In this document: positions 33,188 through 44,330 of the stretch, piece by piece | How the letters are laid out: each line of letters starts with the position of its first letter | How positions within the stretch are numbered: the stretch's first letter is position 1 | DNA from: Monoplex corrugatus | Taxonomy: Eukaryota > Mollusca > Gastropoda > Littorinimorpha > Ranellidae | Length of the DNA stretch: 64,000 nucleotides | NCBI GenBank assembly: GCA_030674185.1 | Contig: CM060312.1 | Location: forward strand, 2,977,893 to 3,041,892 | Direction: 5' to 3' | Program-made: the position numbers and the translations under genes | Notes under the pieces: generated by a model | Database searches by the model: none | What the model was told of the DNA's origin: nothing | The model's input: only the letters and a program-made list of their open reading frames with translations

Positions 33188-33844
33188 GGGAAGGGGAAAC
33201 GTTTCAGGGTTTATCATGGGGAAACACTCTCCTTGTTGTCAGTGATTTCTGTAACAGGGAGATATTCGATGTGGTATGACAGTCCTGATTTTATTCACCG
33301 GTTTTGATTTTGACAATGATTTGTTTGTGTGTTGATTTCCTTCTAGGTTGCTATGAACAAATATGTATATCTGTGTGACTTGATATGATAGTACCACTGA
33401 TTACGCATAATAAAAAACACCACATCTATCTATGTTTGTTGACTACGCATAAGCTTCTATGCATGGGTAAAAGTGTTGTTCTGAGTGCAGTGGTCAGCTA
33501 TTGCTGTTGTGGCTTTTCCGCTTTGGTGTTTGTCAACAGTGATTTCTTCAAAAATTTCATTTGCCTTTTTCACTGAGTAGTTAGGTGTCAACACCAATTT
33601 CTTCAAGTAATGCTTTTCATTATTTCTGTCCAATTTCACACATGTTTGTCTATCTGATCATTGAATTTTGTGCTAATGGGGACCGATTTCTTGAAGCGTT
33701 TCTCTTTTTCTTTCATTGCTTTTATGTTTATGTTTGATTTCTTCTTAAAATGTTATTTGAAAAAAAACAACCCATGTCTTTTAGTTGATTTTGGATTTCA
33801 AAAAACCAAGTCTTCTTGAAGTATTTCTTCTGTTTGTTAGTTTT
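33188..33844. other. T-rich spacer with loose repetition
   Basis: No gene seen. Between about 33540 and 33830, GATTTCTTCAAAAATTTC-like phrases recur loosely (ATTTCTTCAAGTAATG, GATTTCTTGAAGCG, TCTTCTTGAAG), possibly a decayed ~60-bp repeat. Confidence 0.45.
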
Positions 33845-34690
33845 GTCTGAGACTACTGTTTGTGGTTTAAATCAGACATGTCTGACTACTGTTTGTAGTT
33901 TAAATCAGAAATGTCTGATTACTGTTTGTAGTTTAAATCAGACATGTCTACTGTTTGTAGTTTAAATCAAACACGTCTGACTACTGTTTGTAGTTTAAAT
34001 CAGACATGTCTGATTACTGTTTGTAGTTTAAATCAGACATGTCTGACTGCTGTTTGTAGTTTAAATCAGACATGTCTGACTGCTGCTTGTGGTTTAAATC
34101 ATTACTGCTTTTGTAGTTTAAATCAGACATGTCTGACTGCTGTTTGTAGTTTAAATCAGACATGTCTGACTGCTGTTTGTGGTTTAAATCAGACATGTCT
34201 GACTACTGTTTGTGGTTTAAATCAGACATGTCTGACTACTGTTTGTAGTTTAAATCAGACATGTCTGATTACTGTTTGTAGTTTAAATCAAACATGTCTG
34301 ACTATGTTTGTAGTTTAAATCAGACATGTCTGACTACTGTTTGTAGTTTAAATCAGACATGTCTGATTACTGTTTGTAGTTTAAATCAGACATGTCTGAC
34401 TACTGTTTGTAGTTTAAATGAGACATGTCTGATTACTGTTTGTAGTTTAAATCAGACATGTCTGATTACTGTTTGTAGTTTAAATCAAACATGTCTGATT
34501 ACTGTTTGTAGTTTAAATCAGACATCTACTGTTTGTAGTTTAAATCAGACATGTCTGATTACTGTTTGTAGTTTAAATCAGACATGTCTGATTACTGTTT
34601 GTAGTTTAAATCAGACATCTACTGTTTGTAGTTTAAATCAGACATGTCTGACTACTGTTTGTAGTTTAAATCAGACATGTCTGACAGACA
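33845..34690. repeat. 33-bp minisatellite, about 25 copies, with p53-type half-sites
   Basis: The unit contains GTTTGTAGTTTAAATCAG joined to ACATGTCTGA. The joint forms the perfect palindrome TCAGACATGTCTGA, whose centre AGACATGTCT fits the p53-family half-site RRRCWWGYYY at all ten positions. Most copies keep it. A few are shortened or substituted (for example AACATGTCT, or GACATCTACT lacking the GTCTG part). Confidence 0.97.
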
Positions 34691-34771
34691 GTTGACATGT
34701 ATGTACGTGTATTAGTTGTTTTGTTGAAAGCAGGTGTTTGATATTTTTCATTTGTTGTATTTTCATGCTTG

Positions 34772-34784
34772 TGGTGTGTGTGTG

Positions 34785-34853
<69 letters not shown>

Positions 34854-34893
34854 GTGTGTTGTGTGTGTGTGTGTGTGGGGTGGGTGGGTGTGT
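34772..34893. repeat. (TG)n microsatellite
   Basis: About 120 bp of TG with GGGG interruptions. Confidence 0.95.
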
Positions 34894-35335
34894 AGGCCTA
34901 CTTCATTTGATAGGAGGATTATTTTCACTTTTTTGTTTCCATGAAGTTTTACAATTAAGAAAAAACAGTGAACCAATACCATAATCAGTATATTAGTTAT
35001 TATGTATAATTATATAGTAACTTGAATGTATCAGTTCATTACATGTATATTCATTAGGTGTACCTTTTTCCTTTAGACTTTGTATGCTTTATAGATGAAA
35101 CTTGATAAATGTCTTGGTTCACTGTCTGTCTGTCAACAAGGACAAATAAATTTGCTTTGAGTTGTGAAACTTTCTTCCTCAGTTTGTCTGTCTGTCTGTC
35201 TTGTCTGTCTATCTGTCTGTCTTGTCTGTCTGATGATTATTGTGTGTGATTGTCTCTGTGATAATCGGTCGTAATTCACTTTCAATAAACTGTTGCCAAT
35301 GTATTATGTGTGTGGGTTTTTTTTCTGACTTTGTT
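34894..35335 (+). other. spacer with polyadenylation-like signals
   Basis: AATAAA occurs near 35145 and 35283. The second is followed ~25 nt later by a GT-rich stretch (TGTGTGTGGG), as in animal poly(A) sites. A (TCTG)n run lies at about 35186-35232. No coding exon accompanies them, so this is only a candidate transcript end or a retroelement tail. Confidence 0.3.
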
Positions 35336-38300
35336 TTCTGTGTGTGATGTGGTGTGTGATGTGTTGTGTGAGAGATGTGGTGTGTGATGTGTTGTGTGAG
35401 AGATGTGGTGTGTGATGTGTTGTGTGAATGTGGTGTGTGATGTGTTGGGTGATATGTGGTGTGTGATGTGTTATGTGATATGTGGTGTGTGATGTGTTGG
35501 GTGATATGTGGTGTGTGATGTGTTGTGTGAGAAAATGTGTTGTGTGATGTGTTTTGTGAGAGATGTGGTGTGTGATGTGTTGGTGAAATGTGGTGTGTGA
35601 TGTGTTGTGTGAGAGATGTGGTGTGTGATGTGTTGTGTGTGATATGTGGTTGTGATGTGTTGTGTGTGATATGTGGGTGTGATTGTTGGGGTGTGATTGT
35701 GTGGTGTGTGATGTGTTGTGGTGATAGTGGTGTGTGATGGTTGGTGTGATATGTGGTGTGTGATGTGTTGTGTGAGATGTGGTGTGGATGTGTTGTGCGA
35801 GAGATGTGGTGTGTCATGTGTTGTGTGGAGATGTGGTGTGTGATGTGTTGGTGACATGTGGTGTGTGATGTGTTGGGTGATATGTGGTGTGTGATGTGTT
35901 ATGTGATATGTGGTGTGTGATGTGTTGGGTGATATGTGGTGTGTGATGTGTTGTGTGAGAAAATGTGTTGGTGTGTGTGTTGTGTGAGGATGTGGTGTGT
36001 GATGTGTTGTGTGAGAGATGTGGTGTGTGATGTGTTGATGATATGTGGTGTGATGTGTTGTGTGAGAGATGTGTGTGATGTGTTGGGTGGAATGTGGTGT
36101 GTGATGTGTTGAGTGACGATGTGTGGTGTGATGTGTTGGTGAGAGATGTGGTGTGTGATGTGTTGTGTGAGATGTGTGTGATGTGTGGGTGAGATGTGGT
36201 GTGTGATGTGTTGGGTGAGATGTGTTGTGATGTGTTGGGTGAGATGTGGTTGTGATGTGTTGTGAGAATGTGTGTGGATTGTTGGTGAGAGAGTGTGTGT
36301 ATGTGTGTGAAGTGTGGTTGTGATGTGTTGTGTGAGAGATGTGGTGTGTGATGTGTTGGGGTGATATGTGGTGTGTGATGTGTTGGTGAATGTGGTGTGA
36401 TGTGTTGTGTGAGAGATGTGTGTGGGATGTTTGTGTGTGAGAGATGTGGTGTGTGATGTGTTGGTGAGAGATGTGGTGTGGTAGATGTGTTGGTGATATG
36501 TGATGTGTTGGGTGAAGATGTGTGTGTGATGTGTGTGGTGATTGTGGTGTGTGATGTGTTGGTGAGAGATGTGGTGTGTGATGTGTTGGTGATATTGGTG
36601 TGTGAAGTTGGGTGGATGTGTGTGTGAGGAGTGTGATTGTGTGGTGATGTGTTGTGTGGAATGTGGGTTTTGATGTGTTGTGTGAGATGTGGGTGTGTGA
36701 TGTGGTGTTGTGGTGTGTGAGGTGGGTGAGTGGATGTGTGATGTGTTGGTGGAGATTGTGTGTGTGTGTTGGTTGTGATGTATGTGTGGTGTTGTGGTGT
36801 GTGTGTTGTGTGAGAGATGTGGTGTGTATGTGTTGTGTGAGAGATTGTGGTGTGTGTGATGTGTTGTGGTGAATGTGGTGTGTGATGTGTTGTGGTGAGA
36901 TGTGTGTGTGATGTGTTGGGTGAGATGTGGTGTGTGATGTGTTGGTGAGATGTGGTGTGTGATGTGTTGTGAGAGAGTGGTGTTGTGTGAGATGTGTGGT
37001 GTGTGTTGTGAGGTGTGGGTGTGTGTGTGTTGTGTGAGAGATGTGGTGTGTGATGTTGTGAAGATGTGGTGTGTGATGTGTTGTGTGAGAGATGTGGTGT
37101 GTGTGTGGTGAGTGTTGTGGTGTGTGTGTGTTGGTGAGAGATGTGGTTGTGATGTGTTGGTGAGAGATGTGTTGGTGATGTGTGTGTGTGTGGTGTGGTG
37201 GTATGAGTGTGGTGTGGTGTGGGTGATGTGATGTGATGTGTGGGGATGTGTGTGTGATGTGTTGGGTGAGTGTGTGGTGATTGGGTGTGTGGTGTGTGGT
37301 GGTGGATGTGATGGTGTTGTGGGTGAAGTGTGTGGTTGTGATGGGTGTGTGAGAGATGTGGTTGTGATTGTATGTGTGTGTGAGTGTTGGTGTGTGAGTG
37401 TGTGTGTGATGTGGTGTGTGATGTGTTGGGGAGTGTTGGATGTGAGTGTGTGGTGATGTGTGTGTGTGTGATTGTTGTGGGAGATTGGGTGGTATGATGT
37501 GTTGGTGGGATGTGGTGTGTGTATGTGTTGTGGTGTGTTGTGTTGGGTGTGATGTGTTGTGAGTTAGGTGTGTGGTGTGTGATGTGTTGTGTGAGAGTGT
37601 GTTGTGGGTGGTGGGTTGTGTGTGTGATTGTGGGGTGATTGTGGGGTGATGGTTGTGTGAGGTGTGTATGTGTGTGGTGTAGGTGTGTGATGTGTTGTGA
37701 ATGGTGTGTGTGGTGGGTGTGGTGTGTGTGGTGTTGGGTGTGATGGTTGGTGAGAGTGTGTGTGTGTGTGTGGTGGGTGTGTGTGTGATTGTGGTGATTT
37801 TGGAGTGTGTGTGTTGTGGATGGGTGGTGATGTGTTGTGTAGGTGGTGGTATGTGGTGTGAGTGTGTGGTGGTGGTGAGGTTGTTGGAGGAGTTGTTGTG
37901 TGGTGAGAGTGTGTGTGTGATGGGTGTGTGAGGTGGTGGATGTGTGTGGGTTGGTGTTTGTGGAGTTGTGGTGGAGTGGTGTGTTGTGTGGGATGGGGTG
38001 TGTGTGGTGTTGGAGTTGGTGTGTGAGTTGTGGGGAATGTGGTGTGTTGTGTGTAGAGTGTGGTGTGTGTGTGGTGTAGTGTGGTGGGGTGTTTAGAGAC
38101 GTGTGTGTGGTTGTGGTGGGATGTGGTGTTGTGGATGTGTTGTTGTGTGTGAGATGTGGTGTGTGATTGTTGGTGATTGTGATGTGTTGGTGTGTGATTG
38201 TGTGGTGGTAGATTGGTTGGATGTGTGGGTATGGGTTGATTGTGTGGGTGTGTGGTGTGTGTTGTGTTGGTTGTAGGTGTGTGGTTGTGTTGTGTGGTGT

Positions 38301-38465
38301 GTGTGATGTGTGGGTGGGATGTGTGTGTGTGATGTTGTGGTGATATGTGTGTGTGATGTGATGTGTGTTGTGGTGATGGAGTGGTGGTGTGGGTGAGATG
38401 TGGTTGTGATGGTTGGTGAAGATGTGGTGTGGATGTGTTGTGGGATTGGTGTGGATGGGGAAGTG
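35336..38465. repeat. ~28-bp TG-rich, C-poor minisatellite, about 110 copies, degenerate
   Basis: The consensus unit contains TGTGATGTGTTGTGTGAGAG and ATGTGG. Over 3 kb the forward strand is almost free of C. Order is good at 35.34-36.0 kb and increasingly broken from about 36.1 kb by missing bases. The reverse strand gives Thr/His/Ser-rich open frames (up to ~330 codons) that follow from the composition. Confidence 0.94.
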
Positions 38466-38474
38466 TGTGGGTCA

Positions 38475-38780
38475 TGTGTGATGTGTGCAGTAGGGATGTT
38501 GTGAGGGCAGGTGTAGAGGAGGTTCCCGTCCTGTCCACACTGAGGCCACATGACAACAGTGACTCCACTGTGTCGTCTGCCTGATGGCTTTCTCTGTAAC
38601 CCTTCTGTCTGGCCTATCCACCAGCTCCCTGCGTATGTGCACAGATGCAATGTCGTTGTGCCAAGTTTGGGCCCCAGTGTAGCTGGCTGTGACTAGTATA
38701 CAGCTGTCTTCAGTTGGGGAAGGTAAAGGGGCGATGGAGAGGAGATCGGCATCACCCTCATAGTGTTGTCTCTGAGAAAA
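38475..38780 (-). other. unique island, exon-like on the minus strand
   Basis: On the minus strand an acceptor-like tract (CAACTTTTTTTCTCAG, ending near 38773) precedes about 285 bp open in that frame until a stop at the edge of the TG-rich array. Composition is balanced, unlike the repeats on both sides. The forward strand has frequent stops. I recognise no protein family, no donor site and no start. It could be a decayed exon or a dispersed element; it contains a CTATCCACCAGC fragment of the palindromic family near 38612. Confidence 0.3.
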
Positions 38781-38804
38781 AAAGTTGAGGTCTCTAATAC
38801 TTTT

Positions 38805-39225
38805 TGAGTGTTTATATGTTGATATGTTTATGATGTGGTTGTGTTTTTGTTTTGATATGTTTTGTGATGTGTTTGTGGTTGTGTTTTTGTTTTGATGTTT
38901 TGTGATGTGTTTGTGGTCGTTTTTTCTGTTTTGATGTTTTGTGATGTGTTTGTGGTCGTGTTTCTGTTTTGATGTTTTGTGATGTGTTTGTGGTCGTGTT
39001 TTTGTTTGATGTTTTGTGATGTGTTTGTGGTCGGTTTCTGTTTTGATATGTTTCATGTGTTTTTGTTACTGTGTTTTTGTTTGATATGTTCTATGGTGTG
39101 TTTGTTATTTTGTTTTGTTTGACGTGCTTTGTGATGTTTGTGGTTGTTGTTGTTTGGTGTTTTATGACGTGTTGTGGTTGTGTTTCTGTTTTGATATTTT
39201 TTGTGATGTTTGTGACTGTTACTTT
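38805..39225. repeat. ~39-bp T/G-rich repeat, about 10 copies
   Basis: Copies share GTTTTGATGTTTTGTGATGT and GTTTGTGGTCGTG. Divergence increases to the right. Confidence 0.92.
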
Positions 39226-39680
39226 CTTTTGAATCGAACCTCACTCCCCAACAATTATGGGACAATCTTTACCTTATCTGTTTTTATTCATTAATTTGAA
39301 TTTTGGTTTTTGTGGTGGGTGGGTTGGCTGCTGTGGATTCAATATTTGATGTCTTGAGTTGACTTGTGGCCCACAAGATAAACACTGACAATGTTGTGAT
39401 TATTCTGATAGTGTCAGTGGTTTCGCTGGCCCTGTTTCCCCTCCTCCCCATTTCAAGATCGTGCCAGCCTATAGGGTGTTGCGCAGGCTTAAGGCGTTTG
39501 CCAGACGACAGTCGGCAGACTGGACGTAGCGCAGATGGATTTATCCGAGTACGATGAATTTGTCTTGAATCAAATCCATACTTCAAACTATAGACACAGA
39601 AAGCTGGTGGACAGGATGAGGCAATGAACGAGTTTAAATGTAGCCTACCACTGTATGTGGTGGATAGGGTCAGGGACTTA
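39226..39680. other. spacer with dispersed-repeat fragments
   Basis: TTTCAAGATCGTGCCAGCC at 39447 resembles 18984. Palindromic-family arms occur at 39601 (AAGCTGGTGGACAGGATGAG) and 39659 (TGGATAGGGTCAGGGACT). The last of these is the left part of the 46-bp unit that the LINE split. No gene seen. Confidence 0.6.
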
Positions 39681-40006
39681 AATAATAATAATAATAACGA
39701 AGATTTGTTGAGCGCCTTTTCTCGACTGAGCTCTAAGCGCTTTACATCGATACAAATTATGATAATGACTAGAGCAAATCAAACAATCACTAAATCAAAC
39801 AAGCAAATGAATCAACAAATGAATAAAACTCAAAAAGACATGCTCACAATGCCCCCTCCCCCCCTCCCCCGCACACACACACACCCCACCCCACCTACAC
39901 ATACTGGCGTGCCGCACGCGCGCACGCGCATGCATGCACACCCCCCCCCCCACACACACACACACACCGCTCCAAAGACACATGGAAAATATAAACACGA
40001 GGTAAA

Positions 40007-40238
40007 GTGGATTGGGGGCAGCGGAAGGGGGGGGGGGGCACCGAGGGGATTCCAGAGGAGGGTGGGAGGCGGCGTAAGATAGAACCGGGATCAGTGTTGC
40101 TTAAATAAACAGGAGAGATGCAGTGGATTGGGGGCAGCGGGAGGGGGGCGGGGCACTGAGGGGATTCTAGGGGGGGGGGGGGGAGGGAGGCGGCGCAAGA
40201 TAGGGCCGGGTCAGTATTGCTTAAACAGATAGGTCTTC
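40007..40238 (-). repeat. 116-bp tandem duplication at the LINE 3' end
   Basis: Two copies start GTGGATTGGGGGCAGCGG at 40007 and 40123. Each includes a G-rich tract and the end of the coding region (TCAGTATTGCTTAAACAG versus TCAGTGTTGCTTAAATAA). The distal copy is therefore a duplicated stop region plus 3' UTR. Confidence 0.85.
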
Positions 40239-40490
40239 AGAGAGGACTTGAAAGAGGCTGTAGAAGTAGAATGTCTATTGGTGAGGGGGAGGGTATTCCA
40301 GATGGTTGGACCCTGATAGGAGAAACAACGCTGACCAAAGGATTTTGTTCTAACAGTAGGGAGACAGAGAATGCGATCATCAGATGAGGAACGGAGATTT
40401 CGAGAAGGGACGTAGAGGCGAAGAATGTCAGACAGATAATCAGGGCCTGTGCCAGAGACAGATGAGAAAACAGATTGAAGAAAGTTTATA
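40211..40490 (-). pseudogene. LINE ORF2, C-terminal segment
   Basis: In a frame different from the RT segment, the minus strand reads through GTGPDYLSDIL, then LRSSSDDRILCLP, SFGQRCFSYQGP and IWNTLPL, ending KTYLFKQY and TGA at 40211-40213. This order of motifs is typical of the C-terminus of CR1/L2 ORF2. The switch of frame from the RT segment lies at about 40460-40490, near TTCTTCAATCTGTTTTC, and is a small indel. The product is therefore broken. Confidence 0.85.
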
Positions 40491-41905
40491 TGAGATTCTA
40501 GATTGTACAGGTAGCCAGTGCAAGGATTTCAGAAGAGGTGTGATATGTTCATGTTTGGGTGACTTGAGAATCAGCCTTGCAGCATTGTTTTGTACTTTTT
40601 GGAGCTTTTGAAGCAGATACTTTGGCACGCCTGCAAGAAGAGCATTACCATAATCAAGCCTGGATAAAACAAAGGAACAAACCAGAGTTTTGGTTGCATC
40701 TACAGACAGATAGTGGCGGATGGTGCTTATTCTCCTAAGTTCCAGGTATGCTATCCTGCAGACATTTGATATGTGAGATTTAAAAGAAAGGGTCTGATCA
40801 AAAATGACACCAAGGTTACGAACATGGGGAGAAATCTGAATGTCAGCACCATCAATACAAATCGCGTCTGGAAGTGAGGGATGTTTTTCAAATTTTGGAG
40901 GAACAGTTAACAAAACTTCTGTTTTTTCTTCATTGAACTGCAGTTTGTTGAGTGTCATCCAAGCCTTTAAATCATATATGCAGTTTTGAGTACTTTCAAT
41001 CACTTGATGGATTTGAGTAATTGGGCTGGACTGATAGAGCTGTGTGTCGTCAGCAAAGCTTTCATGTGATAGAGAGTGACGGTTAACTATCCCAGAAATA
41101 GGTGTTGTGTACATGATAAACAACACAGGTCCCAGCACAGAACCCTGTGGAACTCCGTATTCCAATCGCGTAGCAGGTGAGCAGAGGCCATTTACTAAGA
41201 CTTTTTGTGTACGCTCACTAAGATAAGACTTTATCCAAGCAAGGACGGTACCCTGAATGCCAAAAGAGTATTGCAGTCTAAACAGAAGAATTTCATGGTC
41301 AATCGTATCAAATGCTGCTGATAGATCAAGAAGAGAAAGAACAGAAATTCTATCATCATCAAGCGATGTGAGAAGATCATTTGCAACTTTTAAGAGGGCA
41401 GTTTCTGTGCTGTGACCTGCTCTATAGGCTGATTGATGTGGGTCGAGGAGATTATGGGTCTTAAGATGGTCAAGAAGCTGAGCCAGTACAACTCGTTCAA
41501 TCAGTTTGGCCAAAAATTTCAAATTTGAGACAGGTCTATAGTTTTTCAAGATGTTGGGATCAAGGGAGGGCTTCTTTATCAAAGGGTGGATGATGGCTGA
41601 TTTGTAAGTACTGGGGAAAATACCACTTAAAAGAGAGTCATTAATAATATGAGTTATACACGACAAAAGGACATCAAGACAATCAAACAAAAGGTGGGCT
41701 GGGACTGAATCAAGTTCACAAGATTTCTGTGGAGAAGCAAGCATGATTTTCCGTACTGCTTCAGTAGTTACACTTTGAAATGAAACAAGGGGTTCACCAC
41801 AGAAAGACTTGTCACCTGAGTGAGGGGAGCCACAAGTTGTAGACACGTCAAGATTGTCACGAATAGTTCTTATCTTTGCACTAAAGAAATCAGAAAAATG
41901 GAGTG
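40440..41905 (-). pseudogene. LINE ORF2, reverse transcriptase segment
   Basis: A 468-codon open segment (41846 to 40440) extends upstream in frame to about 41905. Counting from 41846, the RT motifs are: YRPVSNL at residues 103-109; motif A LLDLSAAFD at 172-180 (catalytic D174); PQGS at 233-236; and motif C FADD at 264-267 (D266 and D267, at 41046-41051). KTEVLL and NLGVIFD follow, and then the typical RLDYGNALL region. All three catalytic aspartates are present, so RT activity was lost through frameshifts at both ends rather than active-site decay. It acted in target-primed reverse transcription of its own RNA. The set of motifs fits the CR1/L2 group better than RTE or L1. Confidence 0.93.
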
Positions 41906-42792
41906 TTTAGTTCAGTTGGTGATATAACAGATGGTAGAGTGGTGGTCTGTTTTTTTCCTAAAAGAGTATTTAAAACACCAAACAGTTCTTTGGATGTGGC
42001 ACATTGGGCAATTTTTGATGAGTAGAATGCTGTTTTAGCGTCTGTTAGAAGTTTAGTCACTTGGTGTTTGGCAGCATTCATAATGTCTTTGAATACATGA
42101 AGCCCAGACTTGAGCCACTGGCGCTCTGCTCTCCGTCGTTCCTGCTTCGTCTTCTTCAGCTGGTCAGCCACAGCACTGTACCATGGGCACGATGGCCGGG
42201 AGGTGACCTTGCGTCGTCTGGCAGGGGCGTGGGTGTCTAGGACATCACGAAGACATCGATCCAGTTGCTCAGCAGATGGTTGAGGTGTTAAGTAGAGGCT
42301 GGTCTGCAGGTCCTCTTTGAAGGCAGCTAGGTCAATGGAAGCCAAGTTCCTCCTCTCAACGTACTTGGGCTGCGTCACAGGCTTGGGGATAGACAAGTGG
42401 GTGACCACGCAGTAGTGGTCAGATGGCAAGCTGTAGTCTACAGTGGCTGACTGGAGAAGGGCCTCCTCTTCACGGTGTATGACCCAGTCAAGGATGTGAC
42501 CACTGCGGTGTGTAGGGGTGTTGACATACTGAGTCAGGCTGAATGTTTTCAGTACATCAATTAGCTTCGATGTTGAGGGCAGAGAGGGCTGGTCAAAATG
42601 GAAATTGACGTCACCCGCAATCAGTAGTTTTCCTCTTAAGCCATTTGAATGTTCAAGTAAGCTTATAAATTCGTCATAAAACTGTGAGTCTGTCAGTTTG
42701 TTCTTTTTATTTGGAGGAGGACGGTAGAGAATGAAGAGATTTAAGTTATGCTGTGGACAGGTGATAATAACATGAACCAGTTCAAAAGAAAG
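41890..42792 (-). pseudogene. LINE ORF2, endonuclease C-terminal half and linker
   Basis: Open from the truncation at 42792 down to a stop at 41890. It reads FELVHVIITCP, ILYRPPP, the endonuclease motif LLIAGDVNF, HRSGHILDWV, and the catalytic SDHY (42412-42423), followed by a basic linker (RRRKVTSRPSCPWY). These are the distal motifs of an APE-type endonuclease, which nicks the target DNA. The N-terminal endonuclease motifs are missing. A one-base shift near 41900-41915, by a TTTTT tract, separates it from the RT segment. Confidence 0.88.
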
Positions 42793-44330
42793 TAGATGGT
42801 ACGCAGTGTGTTAAGCTGGTGGGTAGGGTCAGGGACTATAGATAGTATGTAGTGTGTTAAGCTGGTGGGTAGGGTCAGGGACTATAGATAGTATGTAGTG
42901 TGTTAAGCTGGTGGGTAGGGTCAGGGACTATAGACAGTATGTAGTGTGTTAAGCTGGTGGGTAGGGTCAGGGACTATAGACAGTATGTAGTGTTAAGCTG
43001 GTGGATAGGGTCAGGGACTATAGATAGTATGTAGTGTGTTAAGCTGGTGGATAGGGTCAGGGATATAGATAATACGTACTGTGTTAAGCTGGTGGATAGG
43101 GTCAGGGACTATAGATAGTATGTAGTGTGTTAAGCTGGTGGATAGGGTCAGGGACTATAGATAGTATGTAGTGTGTTAAGCTGGTGGATAGGGTCAGGGA
43201 CTATAGATAGTATTACTGTTAAGCTGGTGGATAGGGTCAGGGACTATAGATAGTATTACTGTGTTAAGCTGGTGGGTAGGGTCAGGGACTATAGATAGTA
43301 TGTAGTGTGTTAAGCTGGTGGGTAGGGTCAGGGACTATAGATAGTACGTACTGTGTTAAGCTGGTGGATAGGGTCAGGGACTATAGATAGTATGTAGTGT
43401 GTTAAGCTGGTGGGTAGGGTCAGGGACTATAGATAGTACGTACTGTGTTAAGCTGGTGGGTAGGGTCAGGGACTATAGATAGTACGTAGTGTGTTAAGCT
43501 GATGGATAGGGTCAGGGACTATAGATAGTACGTACTGTGTTAAGCTGGTGGGTAGGGTCAGGGACTATAGATAGTACGTACTGTGTTAAGCTGGTGGGTA
43601 GGGTCAGGGACTATAGATAGTATGTAGTGTGTTAAGCTGGTGGTAAGGTCAGGGACTATAGATAGTACGTACTGTGTTAATCTGGTGGATAGGGTCAGGG
43701 AATAAAGACGTATGCATTGTGTAAGCTGGTGTATAGGATCAGGGAATAAAGATACTATATGTATTGTGTTAAGCTGGTATATAGGGTCAGGGAATAAAGA
43801 TACTACAGTATGTATCGTGTTAAGCTGGTGTATAGGATCAGGGAATAAAGATACTACAGTATGTATCGTGTTAAGCTGGTGTATAGGGTCAGGGAATAAA
43901 GATACTACAGTATGTATCGTGTTTAGCTGGTGTATGGGATCAGTGAATAAAGATACTATAGTATGTATCGTGTTAAGCTGGTGTATAGGGTCAGGGAATA
44001 AAATACTACAGTATGTATTGTGTTAAGCTGGTGTATAGGGTCAGGGAATTAAAATACTATAGTATGTATAGTGTTAAGCTGGTGTATAGGGTCAGGGAAT
44101 TAAAATACTATAGTATGTATCGTGTTAAGCTGGTATATAGGGTCAGGGAATAACGATACTACAGTATGTATTGTGCTAAGCTGGTGTATAGGATCAGGGA
44201 ATAAAGATACTATAGTATCGTGTTAAGCTGGTGTATAGGGTCAGGGAATAAAAATACTATAGTATGTATCGTGTTAAGCTGGTGTACAGGATCAGAGAAT
44301 TAAAATACTATAGTATGTATCAGTGGGTTT
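42793..44330. repeat. 46-bp (to 50-bp) minisatellite, about 32 copies
   Basis: The unit contains TTAAGCTGGTGGATAGGGTC and AGGGACTATAGATAGTATG. From about 43690 a second subfamily takes over, with GTGTATAGGGTCAGGGAATA and AAGATACTACAGTATG. AGCTGGTGGATAGGGT is the core of the dispersed palindromic family, so the array probably grew from one of its arms. Confidence 0.97.

Larger units (their letters stand above)
39681..42792 (-). mobile_element. CR1/L2-type non-LTR retrotransposon, 5'-truncated
   Basis: The element is read from right to left. Its 3' end is an (ATT)n tail (forward strand AATAATAATAATAATAA at 39681-39697) preceded by GTAAAGCGCTTAGAGC, the kind of terminus common in CR1/L2 LINEs. 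Going 5', it carries a 3' UTR, then a reverse transcriptase region and part of an AP-type endonuclease, and stops abruptly at about 42792 inside the endonuclease. Full elements of this class are usually about 4-5 kb, so this copy is truncated. Both flanks match the two halves of one 46-bp repeat unit. Confidence 0.92.

Noticed and set aside
37564..38568. Minus-strand Thr/His/Ser-rich frame of 334 codons
   Set aside because: Translation of the TG-rich array; composition is dictated by TG/CA steps.
39226..39260. tRNA T-arm-like GGTTCGATTC on the minus strand
   Set aside because: The flanking bases do not pair into a T stem and there is no A box or acceptor stem at the right distance.
40440..42792. 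A retrovirus or other viral polymerase
   Set aside because: The endonuclease type, the motif order, the ORF2 C-terminus and the (ATT)n tail identify a non-LTR retrotransposon. There are no LTRs, protease or integrase.
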